A stretch of DNA of 25,743 bases, from the NCBI GenBank assembly GCA_045589455.1, contig JAZNPC010000083.1, positions 1 through 25,743 on the forward strand. Direction: 5' to 3'. Shown here piece by piece: positions 9,036 through 16,264 of this stretch. A program made the position numbers and the translations under genes. The first letter of the stretch is position 1, and every line of letters starts with the position of its first letter. The notes below the pieces were generated by a model. The model had not been told where the DNA came from and made no database searches. It saw nothing but the letters and a program-made list of their open reading frames with translations. The stretch comes from RGIG990 sp045589455 (GTDB taxonomy: Bacteria > Verrucomicrobiota > Kiritimatiellia > RFP12 > UBA3636).

Positions 9036-9407
9036 TTACTTAACCTCAACTTTAGCGCCAGCTGCTTCAAGCTTCTTCTTTAGCTCTTCAGCTTCGTCCT
9101 TAGAAACGCCGGACTTAACAACGCCGTTGCTCTCAACAAGAGCCTTTGACTCTGCTAGGCCAAGACCTGTAGCACCACGTACTTCCTTGATAACTGCGAT
9201 CTTGTTTGCACCAGCATCTGCTAGCTTAACATCGAACTCTGTCTTCTCTTCAACAGCAGCAGCAGCGCCTGCAGCAGGAGCAGCAGCAACAGCAGCAACA
9301 GGAGCAGCAGCAGAAACGCCCCACTTATCCTCAAGTGCCTTAACTAGGTCAGAGATCTCTAGAACGGATAGACCGCTCAAATATTCAATTACTTCGTCTT
9401 TTGTCAT
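9036..9407 (-). CDS. rplL: Ribosomal protein bL12 (L7/L12)
   Basis: Stalk protein of the large ribosomal subunit that recruits translation factors (123 aa, normal length). The N-terminal dimerisation helices (about 1-32) are followed by an Ala/Pro/Gly-rich flexible hinge (about 33-52) and the C-terminal factor-binding domain. This domain shows EKTEFDVKLADAGANKIAVIK and the GLGLAESKALVE helix. The upstream AAGAAAGAAG gives only a weak purine-rich ribosome binding site. rplJ lies 110 bases upstream across a hairpin-rich gap; rpoB follows after a structured 208-base gap. Confidence 0.98.
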   Translation of the reverse strand: MTKDEVIEYLSGLSVLEISDLVKALEDKWGVSAAAPVAAVAAAPAAGAAAAVEEKTEFDVKLADAGANKIAVIKEVRGATGLGLAESKALVESNGVVKSGVSKDEAEELKKKLEAAGAKVEVK

Positions 9408-9433
9408 TTTATTTCTTCTTTCTTGTGTAACCG

Positions 9434-9451
9434 CACGAATGTTTCATCGTG
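9434..9451 (-). other. Small hairpin upstream of rplL
   Basis: CACGA (9434-9438) and TCGTG (9447-9451) form a five-base-pair stem with an eight-base loop. It is the second of two hairpins in the rplJ-rplL gap. Structure only; no function assigned. Confidence 0.4.
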
Positions 9452-9459
9452 AGGGGATT

Positions 9460-9499
9460 GGGCTACGCTGCTCCGGCACCCACCGGCATTACGCAGCCC
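9460..9499 (-). other. Large GC-rich hairpin between rplJ and rplL
   Basis: GGGCTACG (9460-9467) pairs with CGCAGCCC (9492-9499), with one T-G wobble on the transcribed strand. An inner pair of CCGG blocks can stack within the loop. It falls about 18 bases after the rplJ stop, where structured RNA could set the ratio of L10 to L12 synthesis. The pairing is seen; the role is inference. Confidence 0.6.
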
Positions 9500-9517
9500 G
9501 GCATTTTACGACACACT

Positions 9518-10060
9518 TTATGCCGCAGAACCATCTTTGTCTTGCTTTGCCTTGAGAACGTATAGTACGCTCTGTAGAGGTGCAGCAAAAACGCGAACGA
9601 GAGATGATGCAGGTGCCTGAAGTGTTCCAAGGAACATTGCACGCATAACATCCTTGGAAGGAAGCTTAGATAGAGCCTCAACCTGAGCCTGGTCAAGTGT
9701 AGCTGTATCCAACTGAGCTGCCTTAACAGATGCATTCTCATTCTTCTTCAAAAATTCAACAATAATCTTTGCTACTTCAGCAGGATCACCAGCACCAGTT
9801 ACCATTGCTGTTGGACCAGTCAAAACAGGCTCAATACCCTCCCAGCCCTTCTCAGCTGCAACCTTTGCTAGGTATGCGTTCTTAACAACCTTAACTGCTG
9901 ACTCAGCCTTTGCAAGCTCCTTACGAAGTGTAGCAAACTGAGAAACTGTCAATCCACCGTAGTTAAGAACAAAGCAATACTCTGACTTCTCAACCAACTC
10001 TGTGATTTCCTTGATAGCAAGGATTTTCTCTGGACGATTAGAATTTGCTTGTGGTTTCAT
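9518..10060 (-). CDS. rplJ: Ribosomal protein uL10
   Basis: Base of the ribosomal stalk; it binds 23S rRNA and carries the L12 dimers through its C-terminal helix (180 aa). The N-terminal domain shows the family pattern from KILAIKEITELVEKSEYCFV through VVKNAYLAKVAAE to LTGPTAMV. The ATG at 10060 is 11 bases after the rplA stop, and its ribosome binding site AAGGAG overlaps the end of rplA. There is thus no room for the usual rplJ leader bound by L10-L12 at this place; the structured stretch lies after rplJ instead. Confidence 0.98.
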   Translation of the reverse strand: MKPQANSNRPEKILAIKEITELVEKSEYCFVLNYGGLTVSQFATLRKELAKAESAVKVVKNAYLAKVAAEKGWEGIEPVLTGPTAMVTGAGDPAEVAKIIVEFLKKNENASVKAAQLDTATLDQAQVEALSKLPSKDVMRAMFLGTLQAPASSLVRVFAAPLQSVLYVLKAKQDKDGSAA

Positions 10061-10071
10061 CTATGCTCTCC

Positions 10072-10755
10072 TTAGTCCTTAATATCAACCTTAACTGGTA
10101 CACCCATTGTAGAGCTTACAGTTACGCGGCGGAAGAACTGACCCTTTGCAGATGCTGGGCGTTCAGCGCGAATTGCTGAGATGATTGCGTCTGCATTCTC
10201 TTCAAGCTTAGCAGCATCGAAGCTTAGTTTACCAAATAGAACGCAGATGTTACCCTGACGATCCATACGGAACTCTACCTTACCAGCCTTCTGAGCCTTA
10301 ACAGCTGCAGCTGTATCATCTGTAACTGTGCCTGTTTTTGGATTTGGCATCAAACCACGAGGACCCAACTGGCGGCCCAACTTACGAACCTCCTGCATGG
10401 CCTCTGGAGTAGCGATTGCTACATCGAAATCTGTCCAACCACCCTTAACCTTCTCGATAAGATCCTCGTTACCTACGAAGTCAGCGCCTGCCTCGCGAGC
10501 TGCATCAGCTGCAGTACCGCCAGCAAAAACTGCTACCTTAACGCTCTTACCTGTGCCGTGTGGTAGGCTTACTGTACCACGAATCATCTGATCAGACTTA
10601 CGTGAGTCACAACCCATACGCATACCGAGCTCCATTGTCTCGTCAAACTTTGCGATAGGATTTGCCTTAATGAAAGCGATTGCCTCAGCTAGTGAAACTG
10701 CCTCAGTAGGTGCCTTCTTGGCTACGTCTGTATATTTTTTACCGTGCTTTGCCAT
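10072..10755 (-). CDS. rplA: Ribosomal protein uL1
   Basis: Protein of the L1 stalk next to the E site (227 aa, normal length). Characteristic stretches are SLAEAIAFIKANPIAKFDETMEL near residue 21, GTGKSVKVAVFAGG, LGPRGLMPNPKTGTV and the C-terminal FFRRVTVSSTMGVPVKVDI. The start ATG at 10755 is preceded by GGAAGG 11 bases away. It follows rplK after 17 bases and precedes rplJ by 11, so the three genes are cotranscribed. In many bacteria L1 represses its own operon; no L1 site could be identified with confidence. Confidence 0.98.
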   Translation of the reverse strand: MAKHGKKYTDVAKKAPTEAVSLAEAIAFIKANPIAKFDETMELGMRMGCDSRKSDQMIRGTVSLPHGTGKSVKVAVFAGGTAADAAREAGADFVGNEDLIEKVKGGWTDFDVAIATPEAMQEVRKLGRQLGPRGLMPNPKTGTVTDDTAAAVKAQKAGKVEFRMDRQGNICVLFGKLSFDAAKLEENADAIISAIRAERPASAKGQFFRRVTVSSTMGVPVKVDIKD

Positions 10756-10772
10756 AGTTAATTACACCTTCC

Positions 10773-11201
10773 TTAGCCTTCTACTACGTCAATACCCATG
10801 CTGCGGGCTGTACCCTCGATCATGCGTGCAGCGTGCTCTTCATTGATAGCATTCAAGTCTGCTGCCTTAACCTTAACGATTTCCATGATCTGTGACTTTG
10901 TTACCTTACCAACCTTTGCGCTGTTTGGCTTACCAGAACCCTTCTGGATGCCAGCTGCCTTCTTTAGAAGTACTGCTGCTGGAGGGCTCTTTAGTACGAA
11001 GGTGAAGGAACGGTCAGCATATACAGTGATAACAACTGGAATAATCATTCCAGACTGTGCCTGTGTTGCTGCATTGAACTCTTTACAGAACGCCATGATG
11101 TTAACGCCCTGTGAACCAAGTGCTGGTCCGATAGGAGGTGCTGGGTTTGCAGCTCCTGCTGGCACCTGCAAGCGCACGATGCCTGTTACTTTCTTTGCCA
11201 T
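10773..11201 (-). CDS. rplK: Ribosomal protein uL11
   Basis: Part of the GTPase-associated centre of the 50S subunit; it binds 23S rRNA with the stalk (142 aa, normal length). The N-terminal domain has the proline-rich PAGAANPAPPIGPALGSQGV followed by NIMAFCKEFNA. The C-terminal RNA-binding domain contains KKAAGIQKGSGKPN and IVKVKAADLNA. The ATG at 11201 is preceded by AAAGGAAA at good spacing. It lies 61 bases after nusG, a gap that contains an inverted repeat. Confidence 0.98.
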   Translation of the reverse strand: MAKKVTGIVRLQVPAGAANPAPPIGPALGSQGVNIMAFCKEFNAATQAQSGMIIPVVITVYADRSFTFVLKSPPAAVLLKKAAGIQKGSGKPNSAKVGKVTKSQIMEIVKVKAADLNAINEEHAARMIEGTARSMGIDVVEG

Positions 11202-11221
11202 GTTATGGTTTCCTTTGAATA

Positions 11222-11255
11222 TACTCTCCCGGGTCCCTACCGGTACATTCGAGTA
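11222..11255 (-). other. Inverted repeat between nusG and rplK
   Basis: TACTC (11222-11226) and GAGTA (11251-11255) can close a hairpin containing two CCGG blocks that may pair with each other. It sits just before the rplK ribosome binding site, where operon autoregulation is often found. Function is inference. Confidence 0.4.
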
Positions 11256-11262
11256 TCAATTA

Positions 11263-11901
11263 TTACATGATAGGTGCTACGTCGGTCTCTTCAGGAATTA
11301 CCTTTTCAACCTCGTAAATACCTACCGTAGTAAGGACGTCTCTACCAAAGATTGTTACATTAACCTTTAGCTCGCCCTTCTCGGGATCTATTTCTTGTAC
11401 TATGCCAGTTGATGATACAAATGGTCCAGACTTAATCTTAACCTCATCACCAACTTCAAATGGAATAACAACCTTTGCCTCTTGACCTGCTTCAGATGCA
11501 CCCAAAATTGAAGTCATCTCTTCAGCAGATAGTGGCTGAGGCTTTCTTTGCTCGCCGCCCAAGAAGCCAATTACGCCCTGGATACCACGAATAAATGACC
11601 AAACTGGCTCATTTAGTGGACGCTCACCGCGCTTTGCTCCCTTATAATACACAGCGGCATTGATAAATACATAACCTGGATAAAGCTTCTTTGTAATATT
11701 TGTCTTGCGCTTCTTTCCAGATTTGTCTTCAGTAAATTTTACAACCTTTTCTACAGGAACACGAACATCCTGAATATAGATGTCCAAGCCTTGTTCCTTA
11801 GATTGAGCTTTAAGTAACTTCTCTACCTTTTGCTCCTGACCTGTTAGTGCTTGCAACACAAACCACTCCATTACAGGCTCTAGCTCTAAATCTGTCTGCA
11901 T
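11263..11901 (-). CDS. nusG: Transcription termination/antitermination protein NusG
   Basis: Elongation factor that binds RNA polymerase and couples it to Rho or to the ribosome (212 aa). The NGN domain runs from MEWFVLQALTGQEQKVEKLL (from about residue 11) to about 130 and includes the conserved KLYPGYVFI. The C-terminal KOW domain begins near VGDEVKIKSGPF and contains DPEKGELKVNVTIFGR. The ATG at 11901 has only a weak ribosome binding site. An in-frame ATG at 11871, right at MEWFVLQ, is an alternative start that would match the usual N-terminus better. It lies 57 bases after secE, the standard order. Confidence 0.97.
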   Translation of the reverse strand: MQTDLELEPVMEWFVLQALTGQEQKVEKLLKAQSKEQGLDIYIQDVRVPVEKVVKFTEDKSGKKRKTNITKKLYPGYVFINAAVYYKGAKRGERPLNEPVWSFIRGIQGVIGFLGGEQRKPQPLSAEEMTSILGASEAGQEAKVVIPFEVGDEVKIKSGPFVSSTGIVQEIDPEKGELKVNVTIFGRDVLTTVGIYEVEKVIPEETDVAPIM

Positions 11902-11958
11902 TAGTATCTGCTTTCTAAAATTAGTTAGTGAGAATTAATAAGGCAAATGCTTATCTAA

Positions 11959-12162
11959 TTACTTTACTAGGAAGCCAACAACTCCCTGTAAAACCTTATC
12001 ACATAGTAATACAAATACTGCTACTAGCAATAGCATTGCAGCAATAACCCAGGTAGACTCAACAAGCTCTTTGCGACCAGGCCAAGAAATCTTACTGAAT
12101 TCAGAACGGCAATCACGTAGGAAGCTTCCTAGTCCCTTTTTCTCTTCTTGTTCGTTACTCAT
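11959..12162 (-). CDS. secE: Preprotein translocase subunit SecE
   Basis: Small membrane subunit of the SecYEG channel (67 aa). The amphipathic stretch LRDCRSEFSKISWPGRKELVEST carries the family signature around SKISWP. One transmembrane helix follows (about 38-55, rich in Leu, Val and Ala), giving the single-helix form found outside the gammaproteobacteria. The ATG at 12162 is preceded by GGAGAG at good spacing. A reading frame extends upstream to 12234, but it would run into the tRNA gene, so the short form is the real one. It stands between tRNA-Trp and nusG. Confidence 0.95.
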   Translation of the reverse strand: MSNEQEEKKGLGSFLRDCRSEFSKISWPGRKELVESTWVIAAMLLLVAVFVLLCDKVLQGVVGFLVK

Positions 12163-12182
12163 GAATCTCTCCAGGATATAAG

Positions 12183-12199
12183 CCCTATATTTTATAGGG
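12183..12199 (-). other. Perfect AT-rich hairpin between tRNA-Trp and secE
   Basis: CCCTATA and TATAGGG form a perfect seven-base-pair stem with a three-base loop, six bases after the tRNA 3' end. It may protect or define the cut between the tRNA and the secE mRNA. It has no T-tract, so it is not a convincing terminator. Confidence 0.5.
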
Positions 12200-12204
12200 A
12201 AAAA

Positions 12205-12280
12205 TGGCACGTGGAGCCGGACTCGAACCAGCAACAGGCGGTTTTGGAGACCGCTGCTCTACCAATTGAACTACCCACGT
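12205..12280 (-). tRNA. tRNA-Trp (anticodon CCA)
   Basis: A full 76-base cloverleaf reads on the minus strand. The acceptor stem ACGTGGG pairs with TCCACGT (one G-U), the D arm contains TAGTTCAATTGGTAGAGCA, the anticodon loop is CTCCAAA giving CCA, and the T arm contains GGTTCGAGTCC. The 3' CCA is encoded. tRNA-Trp next to secE and nusG is a common bacterial arrangement. It must be processed from the rpmG-secE transcript unless it has its own promoter, which I do not see. Confidence 0.97.
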
Positions 12281-12338
12281 ATTAAAATCGTTATTATTAA
12301 CTCAAATAGTTATAGTTAAACGTTTGTCAGCAATACGC

Positions 12339-12491
12339 TTACTTAACTTCCTTATGAAGTGTGCGTTTACGCTCATTTGGGCAGAACTTCTTCTGCTCTA
12401 AACGTGCTGCCATTGTCTTCTTATTGCGAGTTGTTGTATAGTTACGGCGCTTGCACTCTGTGCATTCCATTATAGCGAGCTCTCTCGGCAT
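12339..12491 (-). CDS. rpmG: Ribosomal protein bL33
   Basis: Small protein of the 50S subunit (50 aa), not long enough for a default ORF scan. The sequence begins MPRELAIMECTECKRRNYTTT and ends RTLHKEVK, the family pattern. The first zinc pair CTEC is present. In the second pair only one Cys remains, since CPNE stands where CxxC is expected, so zinc binding may be weak or lost. AGGAG at good spacing supports the ATG at 12491. It is the first gene after the promoter at about 12536-12563 and is followed by tRNA-Trp. Confidence 0.95.
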   Translation of the reverse strand: MPRELAIMECTECKRRNYTTTRNKKTMAARLEQKKFCPNERKRTLHKEVK

Positions 12492-12535
12492 AATATTACT
12501 CCTAAAATCAGTGCTTTAAAAAATTGAGATACTAA

Positions 12536-12563
12536 ATTATCATATACCTTGGATGAAAATCAA
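12536..12563 (-). promoter_or_regulatory. Predicted sigma70 promoter of the rpmG-rpoC cluster
   Basis: On the minus strand, TTGATT (-35, 12563-12558) and GATAAT (-10, 12541-12536) are spaced by 16 bases. It is the only good promoter-like pair upstream of rpmG, about 45 bases before its start. Long A-tracts lie directly upstream. Confidence 0.6.
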
Positions 12564-12730
12564 GCGTTTTTTTTAAATATTTTTTAATTTTTTTCTTTTT
12601 TTCTCAATTCTGACCTATTTTTCCTAAAAATTTAATACCTAAATATAGGCACGATGGCTAAATCTGTGATATTTTTGACTGGATTACTGGATTTAACTAT
12701 CGTTTCTAGCTAATTTGTCTGAAAATCAAA
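12564..12730 (-). other. AT-rich intergenic stretch with A-tracts upstream of the rpmG promoter
   Basis: Runs of A on the transcribed strand (about 12568-12602) lie just before the -35 element. This is the composition of an UP element, which would suit a strong ribosomal-protein promoter. No reading frame or RNA gene was recognised in the remainder. Confidence 0.4.
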
Positions 12731-12750
12731 GGGGGCGACCAATGCCGCCC
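12731..12750 (-). terminator. Terminator-like hairpin after the 900-aa gene
   Basis: GGGCG (12733-12737) pairs with CGCCC (12746-12750) around an eight-base loop, about 26 bases after the stop codon of the 900-aa gene. The following tract on the minus strand, CCCTTTGATTTT, is only moderately T-rich. It probably separates this gene from the rpmG promoter. Confidence 0.6.
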
Positions 12751-12776
12751 TCCTCAATATTATTTCTTAACTATTA

Positions 12777-15479
12777 CTATTTTATAATAATTGTTGTTGC
12801 AAATGATGGCTCCAGGTGAACCCAAATACCTGAAATATTGTCGCCCTCTCGAGCATCCGTGCCGTCATATGTGCAATAATAATAGTTTACTGCTGGATTT
12901 GGCAAGTCGGAGAACTCAATAAAATCCAATGTCAATGGATTCTTATTTGGAGAAGCCCATGAAATCAACTGATGATCATATTTTTTATTCTCTTTTGATG
13001 GTTTTGTATATGCAGGGCTTTCCGGATCTACCTTAATCAAGATATTTGTCTTACTTGTTGATGTCAGGAATGAATTGTTAAAATTGTCATATCTCTGAAG
13101 AGGAACCTCACCATAACCACCAACAGGAATTTCAAATACTAATTCAGGACGAGCCAGCTTAGAATCATCACTGTTATCATCATCTGCAATGCGTAGGCTA
13201 CCTCTCATATATAAACGAGGATTCTTGCCTTTGAAGATTACACGAGGAACACCGCCGTCATCATATGTATGCTTTGCCAATGACCAATGGTTCATATATA
13301 GATAATTCCAAATATAAATCGTTGAGTCGTCAATTGTAAGCTCGGTACCTGATGAAGAAAGCTCTAGTGTACTAAAGTAACCAACAGATTTACTGTCAAA
13401 CAACAACTTACTATTAGTATTGTTTGCGCGGAAAACATCATTAGGAAGATCAAAGACACCAGCATTGGTTACATGCAGCATACAATTTGTAGCTGTAGCA
13501 CTCTTATGAAAGTTAAAGCTGCCATTTGCTTTATAGAACCAAACATTATCAATAGTAACCTTTCCATTTTCGTAAAGATTTACCTCATTCTTTATGAACA
13601 TTCTATACATATTATTATCTATTGGAGCAAGCTCATCTGTGCCATAATCACCTTTAAAAGTAACATCTAAATTTGACTTAGACAAATTCATAGTTATTGG
13701 CCAATTATTAGTATTGTAAATTCCACCTATTGTTTGAGTAACAATAGATGTTACTGCCGTTCCTTTAAAGCTTGTAAAATCAGCATAAGAGGAATACTGA
13801 GGGAATCCCAATGCATCACCCTTATATGTATTGCTCCAATTAAATGAATTAGTCCAATAACCGCATGTTAAATCTTTTACCCACTTGTAAGTAGATTTAG
13901 AATCAATAACTCTTCCTGAGTTGTCATCTGCATTTAAAGGCAATGATTCCGATTTCCAAATAACGCCTGCACACTCATTAGAGCAAACAACTTTATAGTG
14001 ATAGTAGTCACCCCAATTTTTTGCCATAACATCATCAAATGCATATTGTGTATTTTCTGTCTCTGCCTTCACGATAGATACAGGCTCATACACCAAACGG
14101 CTATCATAAGCATCAGATGTCAAATTTGTGCTAGATGTATATAAAATCAAATATGTATCACCAGCACCTACGCTACCAACTGTTGCTGTTATATAAAAAT
14201 GACGACCATCTACTCTTGCTGCCGATGTTGAAATAAGAATACTTGCACCAAGTGTCTTAAATGTGTCTGCAGTTGTTGTTGATTGGTTGCCAATATCATC
14301 AGAAATTGTTATTGTGTAATTGTAATTTGAGTCGGGAACAAGACCTTCTAATTGACAAGAGAATACTTCACCCTTTGTCAATGTCTGAACTGCACTTGTC
14401 AGCTTTTCATCAGAACCTTCAATCCAATAGGTTACAAATACCTCTGCTGATGTAGCATCATCAGCGAAGTATATATTAGCACTTACTGCTGCCTTATCAC
14501 CATCTAAAACAGATGCACTTTGTGAAATAATCTGAGATGCATCAGCTTGGCTCAAATCATATACAGAAGTCCAAACAACATCAAAAACAACATCTACAGC
14601 AAAACGAACAAACTTAGCATCTGAAGGAACACTCATATTAAATACTTGCTCCTCACTAGAAACTTCTAGAGAAATCTTATTGGGCCAAGCATCTAAATCT
14701 GTGCCATAATCCTCATCACCATAACAAGCATAAACAACAGCTGCATTACCACTAGCCAATTTCAAAGAGAAATTATATGCAGAAGCATTCTTTTCCCAAG
14801 AAACAACCTGAGCATTGCGAGTAGGTATTTCTGTGACGAATAAAGAACCATCACCTGGGTCAACAAATGTACGCCAATATTCTGCATTGTCTAAATCATT
14901 TGTAGCAATTGCAGGATCAACATCTGTCCATTGCATACCTGAAACAACGCTGATATCATTTCTCTTACCTATGCCACCATAGCCCTGGAAAACCATTGCC
15001 TGAAATTTATGCCAACCTGTGTAGGTTGCTACATAAGGCTTGAAAGAAGGCCAATTTTCTTTATTGTAACCTTGGTTACCATTATAAAGATATTGACCAT
15101 TGATTGCAACAGAAGCACCATCATCAAAATGAGTAAATGCACTATAAGTTTTACCCTCTGTCAGGTACATATAGCCATCATAGTATGCGTATGTATATTC
15201 TCTTAAGTTCCAAGCTTTACCGGTTGTGCCATACACTGTTTCATAAGTTAAAATATTACCAAACAATGTACCAAGTACAACATCCTTTGCGTCATCGGCA
15301 AAACCTTCTGGAGACAATGTACGAATATCTGTTTCCAAAGCCCAACGCTCGGCAACTCCCACTGGATTTTTCTGGAATGAACCTATACACTGAATAAGAC
15401 CAGCTTGTGCTTCTGCTTTAGCAACCATAGATGAGCAAAGAAGTGCGCTCAATCCAACGACCAAACTAACTTTTTTCAT
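12777..15479 (-). CDS. Exported PA14-like/passenger-like surface protein, paralogue of the 904-aa protein, with C-terminal IIIK
   Basis: 900 aa. A signal peptide is clear: MKK, a hydrophobic core, and likely cleavage near A22-A26. Residues about 28-185 resemble a PA14-type carbohydrate-binding beta-barrel, with the tell-tale TYSAFTHFDDGASVAINGQ at 111-129 and TGWHKFQAMVFQG. Two fibronectin-like beta segments follow (about 320-410 and 412-515). Near 540-549 comes GYWTNSFNWS, the YWTN-x-NW pattern seen in autotransporter-associated repeats. After it a beta-rich, passenger-like stretch continues to about 810. The last residues are ATTIIIK. It aligns along its full length with the 904-aa protein at 17918-20632, including TDAREG near the end. 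AAGGA precedes the ATG. It is probably a surface glycan-binding or adhesive protein; the exact function is unknown. Confidence 0.88.
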   Translation of the reverse strand: MKKVSLVVGLSALLCSSMVAKAEAQAGLIQCIGSFQKNPVGVAERWALETDIRTLSPEGFADDAKDVVLGTLFGNILTYETVYGTTGKAWNLREYTYAYYDGYMYLTEGKTYSAFTHFDDGASVAINGQYLYNGNQGYNKENWPSFKPYVATYTGWHKFQAMVFQGYGGIGKRNDISVVSGMQWTDVDPAIATNDLDNAEYWRTFVDPGDGSLFVTEIPTRNAQVVSWEKNASAYNFSLKLASGNAAVVYACYGDEDYGTDLDAWPNKISLEVSSEEQVFNMSVPSDAKFVRFAVDVVFDVVWTSVYDLSQADASQIISQSASVLDGDKAAVSANIYFADDATSAEVFVTYWIEGSDEKLTSAVQTLTKGEVFSCQLEGLVPDSNYNYTITISDDIGNQSTTTADTFKTLGASILISTSAARVDGRHFYITATVGSVGAGDTYLILYTSSTNLTSDAYDSRLVYEPVSIVKAETENTQYAFDDVMAKNWGDYYHYKVVCSNECAGVIWKSESLPLNADDNSGRVIDSKSTYKWVKDLTCGYWTNSFNWSNTYKGDALGFPQYSSYADFTSFKGTAVTSIVTQTIGGIYNTNNWPITMNLSKSNLDVTFKGDYGTDELAPIDNNMYRMFIKNEVNLYENGKVTIDNVWFYKANGSFNFHKSATATNCMLHVTNAGVFDLPNDVFRANNTNSKLLFDSKSVGYFSTLELSSSGTELTIDDSTIYIWNYLYMNHWSLAKHTYDDGGVPRVIFKGKNPRLYMRGSLRIADDDNSDDSKLARPELVFEIPVGGYGEVPLQRYDNFNNSFLTSTSKTNILIKVDPESPAYTKPSKENKKYDHQLISWASPNKNPLTLDFIEFSDLPNPAVNYYYCTYDGTDAREGDNISGIWVHLEPSFATTIIIK

Positions 15480-15541
15480 GATATTTCCTTAAGTTTATCT
15501 ATAAATTTACAATATATTAAAAACTCAATTACAAGAACACA

Positions 15542-15570
15542 AGCCACACATAAACTGATATGGTGTGGCT
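15542..15570 (-). terminator. Bidirectional-looking terminator after the nitroreductase-like gene
   Basis: AGCCACAC (15542-15549) pairs with GTGTGGCT (15563-15570), with further inner ATA/TAT pairing. It stands 11 bases after the stop codon at 15581. The T-rich side is better on the plus strand, but position and stem strength suggest it ends the 904-533-223 unit. Confidence 0.65.
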
Positions 15571-15580
15571 TTATTATAAA

Positions 15581-16252
15581 TTATTCTTTAGGCCAGCTCA
15601 CTGTCTGAGCTAACAAAACTTTTTCGTGTTCCTGAAGATTAATAAGTTTACCAAATGCTTCTCTGTCAATAGAACCGCGGACTACTGTTCCCAAACCCTT
15701 TGATGCACAATATAAATATGTATTCTGACTCATCAAACCAGCATCTACTCCTAGCATCAACATATTGTGAGCCGCATCATCAATACCTAGCTTTTGCACA
15801 TCGCCAACAAAAACTAGATTTAATGCTGCAGCTTTAACAAATGGCTGCATACCAGTCTGTGCTCTAAAATCACCCTCACAAACAAGCTCTAACGCATTCT
15901 CCTGTGGAAGATATAGATAAATTCCTTTTTCTACAACAACATATACACTTACTGCTTGTTTATTCAAAGTAGAACCAGCTGTTCTCTTACCATCTGGACG
16001 ATTTACACCACAGGTGGCCCACAAAAGCTCAGAAAGCATTTCCTCTGAAATTGCCTTTGAATAATCATACTCGCGGATTGATTGTCGCTTGGAAAGAGCC
16101 TCCATAAGTGGCATACCTCCCTCTTTTTTAACGGTTGGCAACAACACTTTTCCACTCATAGTTGCACACTCCTCTGAGAATGCACTTGATAGCAATATTG
16201 CTAAACAAAAACAGCCACAAATTGTCTTGATTTTATTCATTGCACTGCCCAT
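15581..16252 (-). CDS. Exported nitroreductase-like flavoprotein (SagB-type)
   Basis: 223 aa. The N-terminus has a signal peptide (about 1-26, basic NKIK then a hydrophobic core). The rest matches the nitroreductase fold: LMEALSKRQSIREYDYSKAISEEMLSELLWATCGVNRPDGKR with the RxSxREY FMN-phosphate-binding pattern near residues 56-62. Later come MLMLGVDAGLMSQNTYLYCASKGLGTVVRG and a C-terminal EKVLLAQTVSWPKE. Such enzymes use FMN and NAD(P)H to reduce nitro groups or quinones, or oxidise peptide azolines; the substrate here is unknown. AGGACAACT precedes the ATG, and an in-frame ATG at 16240 is an alternative. It starts 12 bases after the 533-aa gene, so they are cotranscribed. Unlike its neighbours it does not end in IIIK/R. 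Confidence 0.85.
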   Translation of the reverse strand: MGSAMNKIKTICGCFCLAILLSSAFSEECATMSGKVLLPTVKKEGGMPLMEALSKRQSIREYDYSKAISEEMLSELLWATCGVNRPDGKRTAGSTLNKQAVSVYVVVEKGIYLYLPQENALELVCEGDFRAQTGMQPFVKAAALNLVFVGDVQKLGIDDAAHNMLMLGVDAGLMSQNTYLYCASKGLGTVVRGSIDREAFGKLINLQEHEKVLLAQTVSWPKE

Positions 16253-16264
16253 AGTTGTCCTAAT

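Noticed and set aside
12163..12234. Longer secE reading frame starting at 12234
   Set aside because: It would overlap the tRNA-Trp gene by 30 bases, and the good GGAGAG site favours the start at 12162.
15581..16252. RiPP azole dehydrogenase system
   Set aside because: The protein is SagB-like, but no YcaO cyclase, precursor peptide or transporter is in the window and the protein is exported.
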